Positions 8,363 through 17,081 of a DNA stretch of 63,061 bases are shown piece after piece (the stretch's first letter is position 1; the number at the start of each line of letters is the position of its first letter). Source of the stretch: an uncultured Oscillospiraceae bacterium (GTDB lineage: Bacteria; Bacillota; Clostridia; Oscillospirales; Ruminococcaceae); the NCBI GenBank assembly GCA_905197685.1, contig CAJJZS010000012.1:1-63061 (forward strand), in the 5' to 3' direction. Position numbers and translations under genes: made by a program. A model generated the notes under the pieces. That model was not told the origin of the DNA. It saw only the letters and a list, made by a program, of their open reading frames with translations, and did no database searches.

Positions 8363-9076
8363 TCAAGATTCATGTTTCTTCTCCTTCAACACTCCCGCCA
8401 CAGAGGTCATCAGCGTTTTGATGTGCGCAATCACCGGGTCCCACTTCGGGGCAGCCGCAATATCCCACGGACCGAATGTTTCCCGCCAGTCATGCTCCGG
8501 GGATTTGTCATATTCGTAGACGTCTGTTAAAACCTTCTGCGCAATCTCCAATAGCACCGGTTCTCCGGGAACGGGCGTTATCCCAAACGCTGCGGGAATT
8601 TCCTTTCCTCTGCGGCGGTATTCGTTGTCCATCGCGTTTTTCAGCTCAATATAGTCCATCGCTTTCACAATGTGCCCGATGGCAATGTTTTCTCCTAAAT
8701 GCGCGATAATCTCCGCTTGATTTTCTCCGGTGCAGGCGTTGTCGCACTCTCCGGTACAGTTTGCCTGACAACCGCCGGTGCAGTTTCCCGTACAGCTTGT
8801 GCAGGAATTGGTACAGGTTCCGGTGCAGCTTGCCGAACAGCTGTTTTTGCAGCTGCCGGAACAGTTTCCCGAACAGCCGGAGCAGGTTCCGCTGCACGTT
8901 CCCGAACAGCCCGAACACCCGCGACAAGTACTGGAACAGCCTCCTGAACATCCCTTGCAACTGCTGTCACACCCTCCGTCACAGGTGTTGGAGCAACCGC
9001 CGGAGCAAGCAGTACACCCTCCGACGCAGCTGGTACATAAACATCCGTCCGATACTCTAATTCCTTTATCGTTCAT
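8363..9076 (-). CDS. CXXX-repeat cysteine-rich protein 2 (putative radical SAM substrate)
   Basis: A 237-residue protein. The ATG at 9076 is chosen for GGGAGG upstream; it overlaps the stop of the radical SAM gene by 11 bases. Residues 12-115 hold 29 cysteines, mostly as CXXX with scattered CXX steps, and Gly/Ser/Thr spacers. The C-terminal 120 residues (ENQAEIIAHLGENIA, EHDWR, KWDPVI..IKTL) match protein 1. The repeat tract is seven Cys longer than in protein 1, while the C-terminal domain is conserved. This looks like a variable core carried by a fixed recognition domain, although here the candidate leader lies C-terminal. Confidence 0.85.
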   Translation of the reverse strand: MNDKGIRVSDGCLCTSCVGGCTACSGGCSNTCDGGCDSSCKGCSGGCSSTCRGCSGCSGTCSGTCSGCSGNCSGSCKNSCSASCTGTCTNSCTSCTGNCTGGCQANCTGECDNACTGENQAEIIAHLGENIAIGHIVKAMDYIELKNAMDNEYRRRGKEIPAAFGITPVPGEPVLLEIAQKVLTDVYEYDKSPEHDWRETFGPWDIAAAPKWDPVIAHIKTLMTSVAGVLKEKKHES

Positions 9077-10394
9077 CCTCACCCTCCCTTTCATAGCTCT
9101 GCGCTTCAAATAATCGTTCTGCCTGCTTGTTCAGTCCCAATTTCCGATACAGCTTTGTCCAGTAATAATAGTTTGCCGCAATCTGCGCCTTGAACATTGC
9201 GCAGTGGTGCTTGGTTTTGCAGTTTGGGTCGCCGGTTGCGTCATACTGCCATGCAATACAGGTCGGGCAAAGCGGCAAAGCGGGACAGTTTCTGCACTCG
9301 CTGTCGGCGGAACTCCACGTTGTCACTTTTTGCAGCTTTTGGTACCAGTCTGTTGTTTTGCGGTCGGTGTAATAACCGATTTCCAATTCCCCAATCGGTC
9401 GCTCCGGCTGATTGGTTAAACTGTGCTTCATGTACCGCAGACAGGGATATACCTTTCCCTGCGGGTCAAAAGCAACCATTCTGCCGTTCCCGCCGCAATA
9501 GGCTGTCACCTTCTGCCGCGCATATTCTTCTTCGGAGGGAATCTGCACAAATCGTTCCTCAAACAGGCTGACATATAAATCCCGATAAATCTCGTTGTCA
9601 ATCATCCAGTCGGCAAGCTCAATCAGCTTATCATACAATATCTTGGGGTGTTCTTCCCTCCAAACATCTTCAAACACACAATTTGCAGGAATGTTGTGAT
9701 ACCCCAAACGGTATAAATGCTGAATTGCTCCCACCAGATACGGCAGATTTTCCGGAACCAGCGTTACCTTTGTGCCTGCCGCCGGGTAAAGCCGCAACAG
9801 ATGTTTTGCCGCTTTCGACACCACATCATAGCTGCCGCTCCCGTCATGGAAAAGACGGCAGCTGTCATGCAGCGCCTTGTCCCCGTCAATACTGATTCCG
9901 ATAGAAAGGTGTTCATAATTTTTGCGGATAAATTCCTGCACCTTCGGCGTGTCAAACAGTACCCCGTTTGTGGAAATCGAAATCATGTAATAATACGCCC
10001 ATGGGTGCTTTAACGAAAACGCTTTTTTCTTAAAATAATCGACGGTACGGTCAATTAAATCAATCTCCAAAAGCGGTTCCCCTCCGATAAAGTCCAAAAT
10101 AATTGCAGGCGCTGTGTTGTCCAAAAATTCCCCTTCAAATAATCCGTCCACAATCTTCTTCGCCGTTTCCCAATTCATTTTTCGGTTGGATTTGTGGCAC
10201 TCATAGCAATAGGTGCAGGCAAGGTTGCAGCTTTCGGTCACACAAAAGGTCACGCTTTTGCATAACATTTCGTCCTCCTCTTTGCTTGCCTCCGCCTTTG
10301 GATGCACTGTGCGGTATACCTGCACAAACTCATCGTTGTAACTCGGGAAATCCCCGCGCTCCATGTACATTCCGTTCTTTGCTTCTGTTTTCAT
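9066..10394 (-). CDS. radical SAM/SPASM peptide maturase
   Basis: A 442-residue enzyme. The start is the ATG at 10394 behind AAGGGTGAG. The CX3CX2C motif binding the SAM [4Fe-4S] cluster is at residues 56-63 (CNLACTYC), followed by a GGEPLLE motif. The C-terminal SPASM region has a Cys ladder (YCGGNGR...YPC, CRNC, LCPTC, NC, HC) for auxiliary clusters. It resembles maturases of CXXX-repeat peptides, and the very next gene encodes such a protein, translationally overlapped. Expected chemistry is thioether or C-C crosslinking of Cys-rich repeats in the cytoplasm before tail assembly. The fibre gene 10427-11434 is just upstream. A radical SAM maturase inside a phage tail operon is unusual. Confidence 0.85.
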   Translation of the reverse strand: MKTEAKNGMYMERGDFPSYNDEFVQVYRTVHPKAEASKEEDEMLCKSVTFCVTESCNLACTYCYECHKSNRKMNWETAKKIVDGLFEGEFLDNTAPAIILDFIGGEPLLEIDLIDRTVDYFKKKAFSLKHPWAYYYMISISTNGVLFDTPKVQEFIRKNYEHLSIGISIDGDKALHDSCRLFHDGSGSYDVVSKAAKHLLRLYPAAGTKVTLVPENLPYLVGAIQHLYRLGYHNIPANCVFEDVWREEHPKILYDKLIELADWMIDNEIYRDLYVSLFEERFVQIPSEEEYARQKVTAYCGGNGRMVAFDPQGKVYPCLRYMKHSLTNQPERPIGELEIGYYTDRKTTDWYQKLQKVTTWSSADSECRNCPALPLCPTCIAWQYDATGDPNCKTKHHCAMFKAQIAANYYYWTKLYRKLGLNKQAERLFEAQSYEREGEDER

Positions 10395-10426
10395 CTTCTC
10401 ACCCTTTCTGAAACTTTTCGCAGCTT

Positions 10427-11434
10427 CTATTTCCCGTAAACGCCGGCAATCGCAATCCATTCTCCCGAAACATTCACGCTCAGCAGACGGTTGTCCGGGT
10501 TAAACCAGTTGACGTCGGTGTCTTCCGGCGGCGTTTTGCTCACAACCGTTCCCCCTCCGCCCGAACCGAGAGAAGAAAAATGAAGCTCCTTTGCCTGCGT
10601 GTCTGCAACACAGGTTAAAATGGCGTCTGCAACGAAACTGCTTGGTTTCAGTCCTTTTCCGTCTGCCGTCTTTACCGTGTAAGCCTCGCTGTTCAGCGTC
10701 CAGCTGTCATTCTTTTCCAATGCCTGCGGAACGCGGAAAAAACAGATTACCTTGCCGCTTACCTCTGCCGGCAGTCCGGTGAGATTAAACACCCCGCCTA
10801 CCTTTTCACAGCTTAGCTCATAATTTGTACCCATCTTTAAGCGGTTGAGCCGTTCCTCGTTAAAATGCAGGTTTGGATTTGTAAAGTGCCCGCCGTGGCT
10901 GTTCTGCGAATTGTTGTGGTTTTCAATGTCCTTTAAGGTTGCGGACACTCCGTCATATGAAATATGCACGTCGATTGCCGAAGCGTCTATGACCGTAACC
11001 CGGATGTTAATTTCCATCGGGTTCGATGTTCCGTTATTGACGTTCAGCTTTCTCCATCCGGGCGCAGAAGCAAAGATAACCATCTGGTCTTTCTCATTTA
11101 AAACGGCAATCTCCCGAACCGTAAACCCGCCGACATCCACCGGCACATTTGTCTTGCAGATAATCATATTTTCGTTTGCCGGATCCATTGTCACCGCGCA
11201 GCCTCCGCGCCAAACTTCATGAACCAATTCGGTTATCGCTCTGTCCGGTTTTACATAGTGCCCGTTTCCGTCACCCAATGCAATCTGTGTTAAATTCAGC
11301 GGCACTTTGCTTGCCAGAGCCGAAGCAATCAGCTCGTTTCCCAGATTTGTGACAATCGCATAATAATCGGAATTTTCCTCGGTCACAATAACGTTAGAAC
11401 GGAGCTTTTTGTCCGTTGTGTTTTCTTCCCTCAT
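10427..11434 (-). CDS. tail-collar fibre protein
   Basis: A 335-residue protein. Residues about 20-170 match the phage tail-collar fibre N-terminal family (DUF3751-like): YYAIVTNLGNELIASALASK, ALGDGNG and DVGGFTVREIAVL. The C terminus ends EWIAIAGVYGK, matching the end of the 1174-4608 protein. The start overlaps the upstream gene (ATGA). It belongs to the P2 gpH-type position at the end of the baseplate operon. Confidence 0.8.
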   Translation of the reverse strand: MREENTTDKKLRSNVIVTEENSDYYAIVTNLGNELIASALASKVPLNLTQIALGDGNGHYVKPDRAITELVHEVWRGGCAVTMDPANENMIICKTNVPVDVGGFTVREIAVLNEKDQMVIFASAPGWRKLNVNNGTSNPMEINIRVTVIDASAIDVHISYDGVSATLKDIENHNNSQNSHGGHFTNPNLHFNEERLNRLKMGTNYELSCEKVGGVFNLTGLPAEVSGKVICFFRVPQALEKNDSWTLNSEAYTVKTADGKGLKPSSFVADAILTCVADTQAKELHFSSLGSGGGGTVVSKTPPEDTDVNWFNPDNRLLSVNVSGEWIAIAGVYGK

Positions 11435-12099
11435 TCCTGTTCCGTCCTTTCTGATACAGTGTAGATAATATGGGCGGTTGTCAATGGAACAACCTTTGTT
11501 TGAAGCGGATAAGTTGCCCCAACCACGCTTTTTTCCGAAATATTTCCCTGCAAAACCGTTTCGTTAAATGCAGTTGTCCGAATGTGGCTGCATTTCGATT
11601 CAATGACAGTTTCTGCCCGCACATTGATTCCTACCCCTGCCGCTGTCAAAGGAGGAAGGATAAAAACCTCCCCTTCGGTGTAATGATAGGGAAAGGAAAC
11701 GGTAAGACTGGCAGGACCGTCCGCATTTTCGTTGTAGCTTACCTTGTCCACATTCCAAATCATCTGAACCGCTGTGATAATGTCATAATAGGTTGAGTGG
11801 CTGGTGTTTGCCAGGATTTTATATTTTAAGTACTTTCGATACCGTTCATCGTCAATTACATCAAAATCAATGCTTCCTCCCTGCGCCGCAAGCAATCCCG
11901 CCTGCGCGCGGGAAAGCACGACAATTTCCCCGATTCGGTCCAACTGCTCCCCCCGCGCCGTATCAATGCACAAGACAGCAGCCAGCTGCTCCCTCGCTTT
12001 TTCCAGCTCTTCCAGTTCTTCCCGAATTACCTTTAAAAGCGCTTCTGTCCGTTTCTTTCCTCTGAATTGATGCGGAAAATCTTCACTCAACGGCTTCAT
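11431..12099 (-). CDS. baseplate protein, DUF2612/P2 gpI-like
   Basis: A 222-residue protein with RGEQLDRIGEIVVLSRAQ followed by DDERYRKYLKYKILANTSH, the pattern of DUF2612 and P2 tail protein I relatives. It lies between the J-like protein and the fibre, the usual place. It overlaps both neighbours by 4 bases. Confidence 0.75.
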   Translation of the reverse strand: MKPLSEDFPHQFRGKKRTEALLKVIREELEELEKAREQLAAVLCIDTARGEQLDRIGEIVVLSRAQAGLLAAQGGSIDFDVIDDERYRKYLKYKILANTSHSTYYDIITAVQMIWNVDKVSYNENADGPASLTVSFPYHYTEGEVFILPPLTAAGVGINVRAETVIESKCSHIRTTAFNETVLQGNISEKSVVGATYPLQTKVVPLTTAHIIYTVSERTEQE

Positions 12100-13553
12100 G
12101 CAAGTTCCACCTCAATTCGCTTTTCTTCCACTAAAGCTCTCTGCCGCACATTGATTGTGATATTTTCGTTTTCCCGATATTCCTCGTTTTCCGGAACCTT
12201 TCCGTTTTCCTGCGTTGCAAAGCTCTGAATCCGAATATATCCGATTCCCGTTACATTCCGGTAAATATCCCCCAAAAGCTCCTGAATCAGTAAGGTTTGT
12301 CCGGGAAGGAAAGATTCTGTCTGCGCTGTCAGACTTTCCTTAACTAAGTCCGCATAGTTTGGCGGCAGAGCTTCCCGCTTGCTCGGCGTCAGGGTGAGTT
12401 TCAACCAAACATAAACCGGCTGCGGACGATTAAAACATACCTCGACCGGCTGGCTGTCATCGCTCGGAACTTCCACTTTGGTGCTTCCGTAGGTCTGGAT
12501 TCCTCCTGCTTTCTGCCGCAAGATTGCCTGCGCAATATCCATGTCGGACCCGCCTTCCACAACCACCTCAACACAGTGCGGCGGTCTGCCGTACTCGTCT
12601 GTAAGGTTTGTTTTGTTCTCATAACATTTCACCGATAAAACGCCCTGCACGCTGTCCAGAATGGAAGATTCAATGCTGTTTGTCATGCGGGCTGCGTGCG
12701 CGGAAATGCGCTTGATATACGATTGCCGCAGCTCGACGTCCGTTTCCCTCATTCTTCCCAGCACCGGCTCAATCAGGTTGGTGCAGCTTTCAAATCCGGT
12801 TCGGTTTGTTACAATTTGAGTAATGGAGTTTTCCGGCAGCTTGTACTTGCCGTAGTCCTGCGTTTCAAAGTTAATCAAACTGGATACCGTCTGTGTTGTC
12901 ATATTTTCGCTTAACAAAATCAGGTTGCTTTTCTGTGGATTTTTATCCGAAAGAAACAGCTGTTCTTCCCGAACTTCAACAGTAAAGCTTTCTTTGGGGA
13001 TTTTTTCTGCAAGCGCGTTTAAAACGCTTTCCGCAGTCGGAGATTCTCCGCCGCTCACGCTGTACAGTTCCCCGTTAATTCCTATTGTGTAGGTATCGTT
13101 TTTCTCTAAGGAGATAATCTTTAAAACTGCCCTGTTGCAGCTTTGGCGGGTGATTTTTCGTTCTGCCGAAGACAACAACAGCAGCGGCGGCTTTGTGATG
13201 GAGGAAATCATCGTTCCCTTTGGGATAACGCTCCCGTCCGTTCCGGTACACAGGATATTGTAAAAGGTCTTTTGGTCTGCCATTCTTCGCAGTCCGGCAA
13301 ACTGTACCGCATTGTCTAAGCTGATTCCTTCCGCTCCCGACGGATAAAAGGAATGATACACTTCCTGATCCGCTTCCCAGTTTTGCGCCAGCTCGTCCGC
13401 AATCGTTGTGATAAGAACGTTTAAATAAGACTGTGGATTCTCCATCGTGTTCACACCCCACGCTTCGGACAGCTTTCGGTGCATGGAACGATAAATTTCG
13501 TCCATTCTTTTCGGAACAAACCCGGCATCCGTTACCCCGTAGTTAGATCCCAT
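12096..13553 (-). CDS. baseplate J-like protein (Mu gp47/XkdT family)
   Basis: A 485-residue wedge protein. The N terminus starts YGVTDAGFVPKRMDEIYRSM, and the central DVELRQSYIKRISAHAARMTNSIES is typical of baseplate J. It polymerises around the hub to form the baseplate wedge. Its start overlaps the gp25-like gene by 11 bases. Confidence 0.9.
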   Translation of the reverse strand: MGSNYGVTDAGFVPKRMDEIYRSMHRKLSEAWGVNTMENPQSYLNVLITTIADELAQNWEADQEVYHSFYPSGAEGISLDNAVQFAGLRRMADQKTFYNILCTGTDGSVIPKGTMISSITKPPLLLLSSAERKITRQSCNRAVLKIISLEKNDTYTIGINGELYSVSGGESPTAESVLNALAEKIPKESFTVEVREEQLFLSDKNPQKSNLILLSENMTTQTVSSLINFETQDYGKYKLPENSITQIVTNRTGFESCTNLIEPVLGRMRETDVELRQSYIKRISAHAARMTNSIESSILDSVQGVLSVKCYENKTNLTDEYGRPPHCVEVVVEGGSDMDIAQAILRQKAGGIQTYGSTKVEVPSDDSQPVEVCFNRPQPVYVWLKLTLTPSKREALPPNYADLVKESLTAQTESFLPGQTLLIQELLGDIYRNVTGIGYIRIQSFATQENGKVPENEEYRENENITINVRQRALVEEKRIEVELA

Positions 13554-13899
13554 CTATCGTCATCTCCTCTCTGATTGCTCCCTGTGTGGTGTTTGCGCAA
13601 AAAGTTACCCTACAAATTCGCAGACGTCTGTTAATCTCCGCTCTGCATTCCTCCACGCCGATTACCTCCGATACCGATAAAATCTGCTCTCGAAACAGCT
13701 GTTCAATCACCGTTTCACTCGGATTTTTAATTAAAATCCGGCTGTAATACGGCATACCGAAGGTGGGGTTAAATTTCCATTCCCCCAAAAACCAGCGCAG
13801 ACGGATAAAGATAGCCTGCCTGACGCTGTCCGTTAAACAAATATCCCCGTTTTCGGTAACAGATAAATCGCCGTCCCGGTCTAAAAGAAGGTCTTTCAA
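13543..13899 (-). CDS. baseplate wedge protein, gp25/Mu gp46-like
   Basis: A 118-residue protein from a TTG start behind AAGGAG. It has DLSVTENGDICLTD, RLRWFLGEWKFNPTFGMPY and ILSVSEVIG, matching the gp46/XkdS group. It is placed between spike and J protein as in PBSX and Mu-like phages. Confidence 0.85.
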   Translation of the reverse strand: MKDLLLDRDGDLSVTENGDICLTDSVRQAIFIRLRWFLGEWKFNPTFGMPYYSRILIKNPSETVIEQLFREQILSVSEVIGVEECRAEINRRLRICRVTFCANTTQGAIREEMTIDGI

Positions 13900-13920
13900 A
13901 GTTTCATCGCTCCTTTCCCG

Positions 13921-14619
13921 TTACGCGCTTGGCGGACCGGAAGTCCCGTCTCCGCCTGCAACATTGGTGTGCGTGTGGCTTTGCAGACTGATTCCCGCGC
14001 CCACTACATCTCCCTGCGCAGTGATTTTCCCGCTCACTGTAAGATTTCCGGTCAAATCAGCGCCGCTTCCGGTCAGTTTTAAAATCGTACCGCCGTTTTT
14101 TAGGGTGATTTCCCCGCCTTTCATCTGCATAAGCTGGCTGTCATTGCGTTTAACAAGCACCTCATCGTTAGAAAACATTCCGCGGGAATCCTTCTGACGG
14201 ATAATAACGGCGTCCTTGTCCTGCGCCTCCTGCATCAGCTCGTTCGGCTGTCGGCATACTCCCATAATAGCAATCGCGTTGGTTAAATCGTGCTTTAAAT
14301 CCGGGAACTCCTCGCCGCCGCTGCGCCATGCGTCCAACGCCTGTTCCGCAAAAATCAGTAAACACCCGTCCCCCGGTTTTACAGGAAAACAAATACAGCT
14401 TTCCTGACTGCTGCTTTGCTGAAAACAGACCGGAACCTTTGCAATTTGCGGGTACTCCACCTTCTGCCCGTTTGGCAGCTTGATTTTTCCGATTGGTTTT
14501 ACAACCGCCGTGCAGTTTCCTGCATCGAAAGAAACAATCTCCCCGGGAATACAGGTATGTACCCCGTCCAGCGATTCTTGCACCGATTCCTTTAACTGCT
14601 GTACAAATTTTTGAATCAT
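13921..14619 (-). CDS. baseplate spike protein, Gp138/gpV-like
   Basis: A 232-residue membrane-piercing spike. Residues about 20-110 form the Gp138 N-terminal OB-like domain (TCIPGEIVSFDAGNCTAVV). A beta-helical repeat follows (GNLTVSGKITAQGDVVGAG), ending with LQSHTHTNVAGGDGTSGPP. The HTH (His-Thr-His) near the tip is the place where P2 gpV-type spikes bind an iron ion. ATG behind AAGGAG. Confidence 0.85.
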   Translation of the reverse strand: MIQKFVQQLKESVQESLDGVHTCIPGEIVSFDAGNCTAVVKPIGKIKLPNGQKVEYPQIAKVPVCFQQSSSQESCICFPVKPGDGCLLIFAEQALDAWRSGGEEFPDLKHDLTNAIAIMGVCRQPNELMQEAQDKDAVIIRQKDSRGMFSNDEVLVKRNDSQLMQMKGGEITLKNGGTILKLTGSGADLTGNLTVSGKITAQGDVVGAGISLQSHTHTNVAGGDGTSGPPSA

Positions 14620-14634
14620 GTTTCTGTCTCCTTA

Positions 14635-14675
14635 ATATGATACGTATTGATTTTACACGTATCATATGCTATCAT
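14635..14675 (+). promoter_or_regulatory. hicAB-1 promoter with palindromic operator
   Basis: Perfect 11-bp inverted repeat ATATGATACGT / ACGTATCATAT (14635-14645, 14657-14667) overlaps a TTGATT (14647) -17 bp- TATCAT (14670) promoter. It is a likely HicB autoregulation site. Confidence 0.75.
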
Positions 14676-14701
14676 AAAGTTACAAGGGAGGGATTGACAC
14701 A

Positions 14702-14893
14702 ATGCCGTTAAAACCGCGAGAAATGGAAAAAATAATCCTTGATGATGGCTGGATTTTTAAAAGTCAGGAAGGCTCTCACAGACATTACGTACACCCCACA
14801 AAACCCGGAAAAGTTACCATTCCCTTCCATCAAGGAAAAGAACTGAATAAAATAACCGAAAAATCAATCCGAAAACAGGCGGGGATTCAATAA
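14702..14893 (+). CDS. hicA: HicA-family mRNA interferase toxin
   Basis: A 63-residue double-stranded-RNA-binding-fold protein with GW.FKSQEGSHRHYVHP, including the catalytic His of HicA, and a basic C terminus. Strong GGGAGG site. It is followed by hicB 37 bases later. The module sits in opposite orientation between spike and hub genes, so it is a moron carried in the tail operon. Confidence 0.85.
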   Translation: MPLKPREMEKIILDDGWIFKSQEGSHRHYVHPTKPGKVTIPFHQGKELNKITEKSIRKQAGIQ

Positions 14894-14930
14894 CCCCTGT
14901 CCGCTTGATTCTATTTAAGGAGGTTTTGTT

Positions 14931-15359
14931 ATGTTATCAATCTATCCTGCTTGCTTTTTCCGAGAAAACAATCAGTATTCCGTTATCTTTCCTGATTTAA
15001 ACTGGCTTGCAACACAAGGCGACAGCTTTCAGGAGGCGATGGAAATGGCAGTTGATTGCTTGGCAGGTTATCTTTATTCCTGCCAAAAAGACGGGGAAGA
15101 AGTTCCCCCTCCGTCCGCATTGTCCGATATTTCTCTTGAAGAAATCGCAAAGGAACTGGATATAGATTCTCCTATGGGCGAATCCTTTGTCAGCATGGTA
15201 TCTGTTGACGTTGCGTCCTATGCAAAGCAACACTTTGCCAAATCCGTCAAAAAGACACTCACCATTCCCGCGTGGTTAAACGAACAGGCAGTTGCCAGCG
15301 GCATTAACTTTTCCCAAACCCTGCAAGAAGCCCTTATCTATAAATTGCAGCACAGATAA
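14931..15359 (+). CDS. hicB: HicB-family antitoxin
   Basis: A 142-residue protein. The N-terminal HicB fold (YSVIFPDLNWLATQGDSFQEA) binds the toxin; a C-terminal ribbon-helix-helix (TIPAWLNEQAVASGINFSQT) should bind the upstream palindrome. It follows hicA and ends before a bidirectional terminator. Confidence 0.85.
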   Translation: MLSIYPACFFRENNQYSVIFPDLNWLATQGDSFQEAMEMAVDCLAGYLYSCQKDGEEVPPPSALSDISLEEIAKELDIDSPMGESFVSMVSVDVASYAKQHFAKSVKKTLTIPAWLNEQAVASGINFSQTLQEALIYKLQHR

Positions 15360-15364
15360 CTTTG

Positions 15365-15404
15365 AAAAAGGAAGGCACTGTTTTTCGGTGCCTTCCTTTT
15401 TTTA
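15365..15404. terminator. bidirectional terminator after hicAB-1
   Basis: GGAAGGCAC / GTGCCTTCC stem with A- and T-rich flanks on both sides, between convergent hicB and the antirepressor gene. Confidence 0.85.
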
Positions 15405-16184
15405 TTCCTCTTTTCCTTTTTCATAACGAAGGATTTTGTTGATAAAGTATACCTGACCTTTTCCCGTTACCTTCGACGTTTTACTCACATGGATATGTCC
15501 GTCGCTGTGTGTAATGCAGGTTTCTTTGATTTCAAACAACCCCAGCTCCATTGATTTCTGGGTCGGCATATTGTAATCGCTGCCCTGTCGCCTGATTAAG
15601 TACCCGTTCTGCCGCATCCATTCAAACAGTCGATTTTGTCCCATTTTGATTCCGTTCTGTTTGAGCAGTTTTGCCAGTTCACCAATCAGAATAGAATTTT
15701 TCGATGTCACCACCGCATCGGTAAAGATAACTGCCGGTTTCTGTTCTTCTATCTGCTTCTGTAAGGCTTTCCGCTGTTCTCTCTCCGATTTGATTTCATT
15801 GAGCAATCGGATTGCCGTGTCCGGGTCAGCCAACATCTGTTCCACCGTGCTTTGTGTCGCATACATTCCGTGTTTTCGGATAGAGGGTATCACCTCGCTT
15901 GTCACCCAACGCTTAAATTTCTTTGCGGTCGGCAGTTTGCTGGACAGCACTAAGCTGTATAATCCGGATTCGTTGATGATGGTCATTCCTCTCGGAGATT
16001 CAAAACTGTCGTTTTGGCAGTTTTGCTTGTCCTCCTCTTCAACATGCTTTTTCAATGCACCGAAAGGATCCGCATATCCCAGCACTGCCGCCACATCTTT
16101 TCCGACAAACCACGGTTCGCCCTCTCTTTCGATTGTTCTGATTTCTCCAAACTCGGAGTTTTGAAAAATCTGTAATTCGCTCAT
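15402..16184 (-). CDS. phage antirepressor, BRO-N plus KilAC domains
   Basis: A 260-residue protein. The N-terminal BRO domain (FGEIRTIEREGEPWFVGKDVAAVLGY ending at W.TSEVIPSIRKHG, about 8-105) and the C-terminal KilAC/ANT domain (SILIGELAKLLKQNG...NRLFEWMRQNGYL) are clear. Such proteins counteract CI-like repressors. Its place inside the tail operon is odd; it is part of the same insertion as hicAB-1. It might act on one of the three XRE repressors near 47-49 kb. Confidence 0.9.
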   Translation of the reverse strand: MSELQIFQNSEFGEIRTIEREGEPWFVGKDVAAVLGYADPFGALKKHVEEEDKQNCQNDSFESPRGMTIINESGLYSLVLSSKLPTAKKFKRWVTSEVIPSIRKHGMYATQSTVEQMLADPDTAIRLLNEIKSEREQRKALQKQIEEQKPAVIFTDAVVTSKNSILIGELAKLLKQNGIKMGQNRLFEWMRQNGYLIRRQGSDYNMPTQKSMELGLFEIKETCITHSDGHIHVSKTSKVTGKGQVYFINKILRYEKGKEE

Positions 16185-16226
16185 CTTTACACCCCTCCTA
16201 TTCTTTCCGAATATTCTTTCATGTTT

Positions 16227-17081
16227 TTACCCCGCTTCCACAATCTGCGCCGTACACAGCCAGTCCCCTGCCATGTTGTCGCCTTCGAGTTTTACCGATT
16301 CCACGCGGAAAATACCGTTTGCCGCTTTGCTTTGCAGCTGTATCAAATCGTTTACTCCAATGGCGGCATTGAGGAAATATCGAATCTCCCAGCCTGCCTG
16401 CGCCTTGTTTTTGGAACTGTTGTCCTGCGCATTTCCGGAGTTCTTTTCCGATTTCGTCAGCTTTTTCGGACTTCCGATTAACCCTGTTTTAGAGGAAATC
16501 AGGTGCGCAACGGTAGAAATCGGTTCGTTGGACTTTGTCACCTGAATCACTCCGTTTTGAATGGTCCATGTCAGATTGTTTGAGGCGCAAACCTTGTCCA
16601 ACACATTTTTGGCAAGCCCTACATAGCTGTAACTTTCCATCGGCTTAAAACTTGCGCCCTGAGAAAAGGTGATGGGCAACCCCATCTGCCCTGCCGCGTC
16701 CTGCAATATTGTTTTGGAATCGGTGGTCGATAAATAACCGAGTGTAAGGTAACTGTCCCGCAGTTCCTTTCTTCCGTCCAAAACGTCAATCGTTGTCTTT
16801 TGGTCTGCTCCGTCATCTTCGGTCACCACACTGGTTACGGTTCCGGTAAGTACCATCGGAACATTTCCCCTGTAACCGGCATTCAGTGTAACAACACAGT
16901 CCTTTTTCTCTAACGCCGCTTTGTGCGCCGGCGAAAGGTTCCAAAGGGAAATTTTCGCCGTGTTTGGGGAAGAAACATCTGACTTTTCTACGGAAAAGTT
17001 AATATGCAGCTCGTTGATTCCAAATCCTGCGCTCCCCGCCTGCCCGGCAGAAAACCGATATTCCCGAATCCAGTTAGCCAT
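16227..17081 (-). CDS. baseplate hub protein (gpD/gp27-like)
   Basis: A 284-residue hub protein with the EYRFSAGQAGSAGFGINELHI opening and NAGYRG...FTGTV-like region. IQVTKSNEPISTVAHLIS and a C-terminal LQSKAANGIFRVESVKLEGD match late-control/hub proteins that cap the tail tube and carry the spike. Overlaps the next gene upstream by 8 bases. Confidence 0.75.
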   Translation of the reverse strand: MANWIREYRFSAGQAGSAGFGINELHINFSVEKSDVSSPNTAKISLWNLSPAHKAALEKKDCVVTLNAGYRGNVPMVLTGTVTSVVTEDDGADQKTTIDVLDGRKELRDSYLTLGYLSTTDSKTILQDAAGQMGLPITFSQGASFKPMESYSYVGLAKNVLDKVCASNNLTWTIQNGVIQVTKSNEPISTVAHLISSKTGLIGSPKKLTKSEKNSGNAQDNSSKNKAQAGWEIRYFLNAAIGVNDLIQLQSKAANGIFRVESVKLEGDNMAGDWLCTAQIVEAG

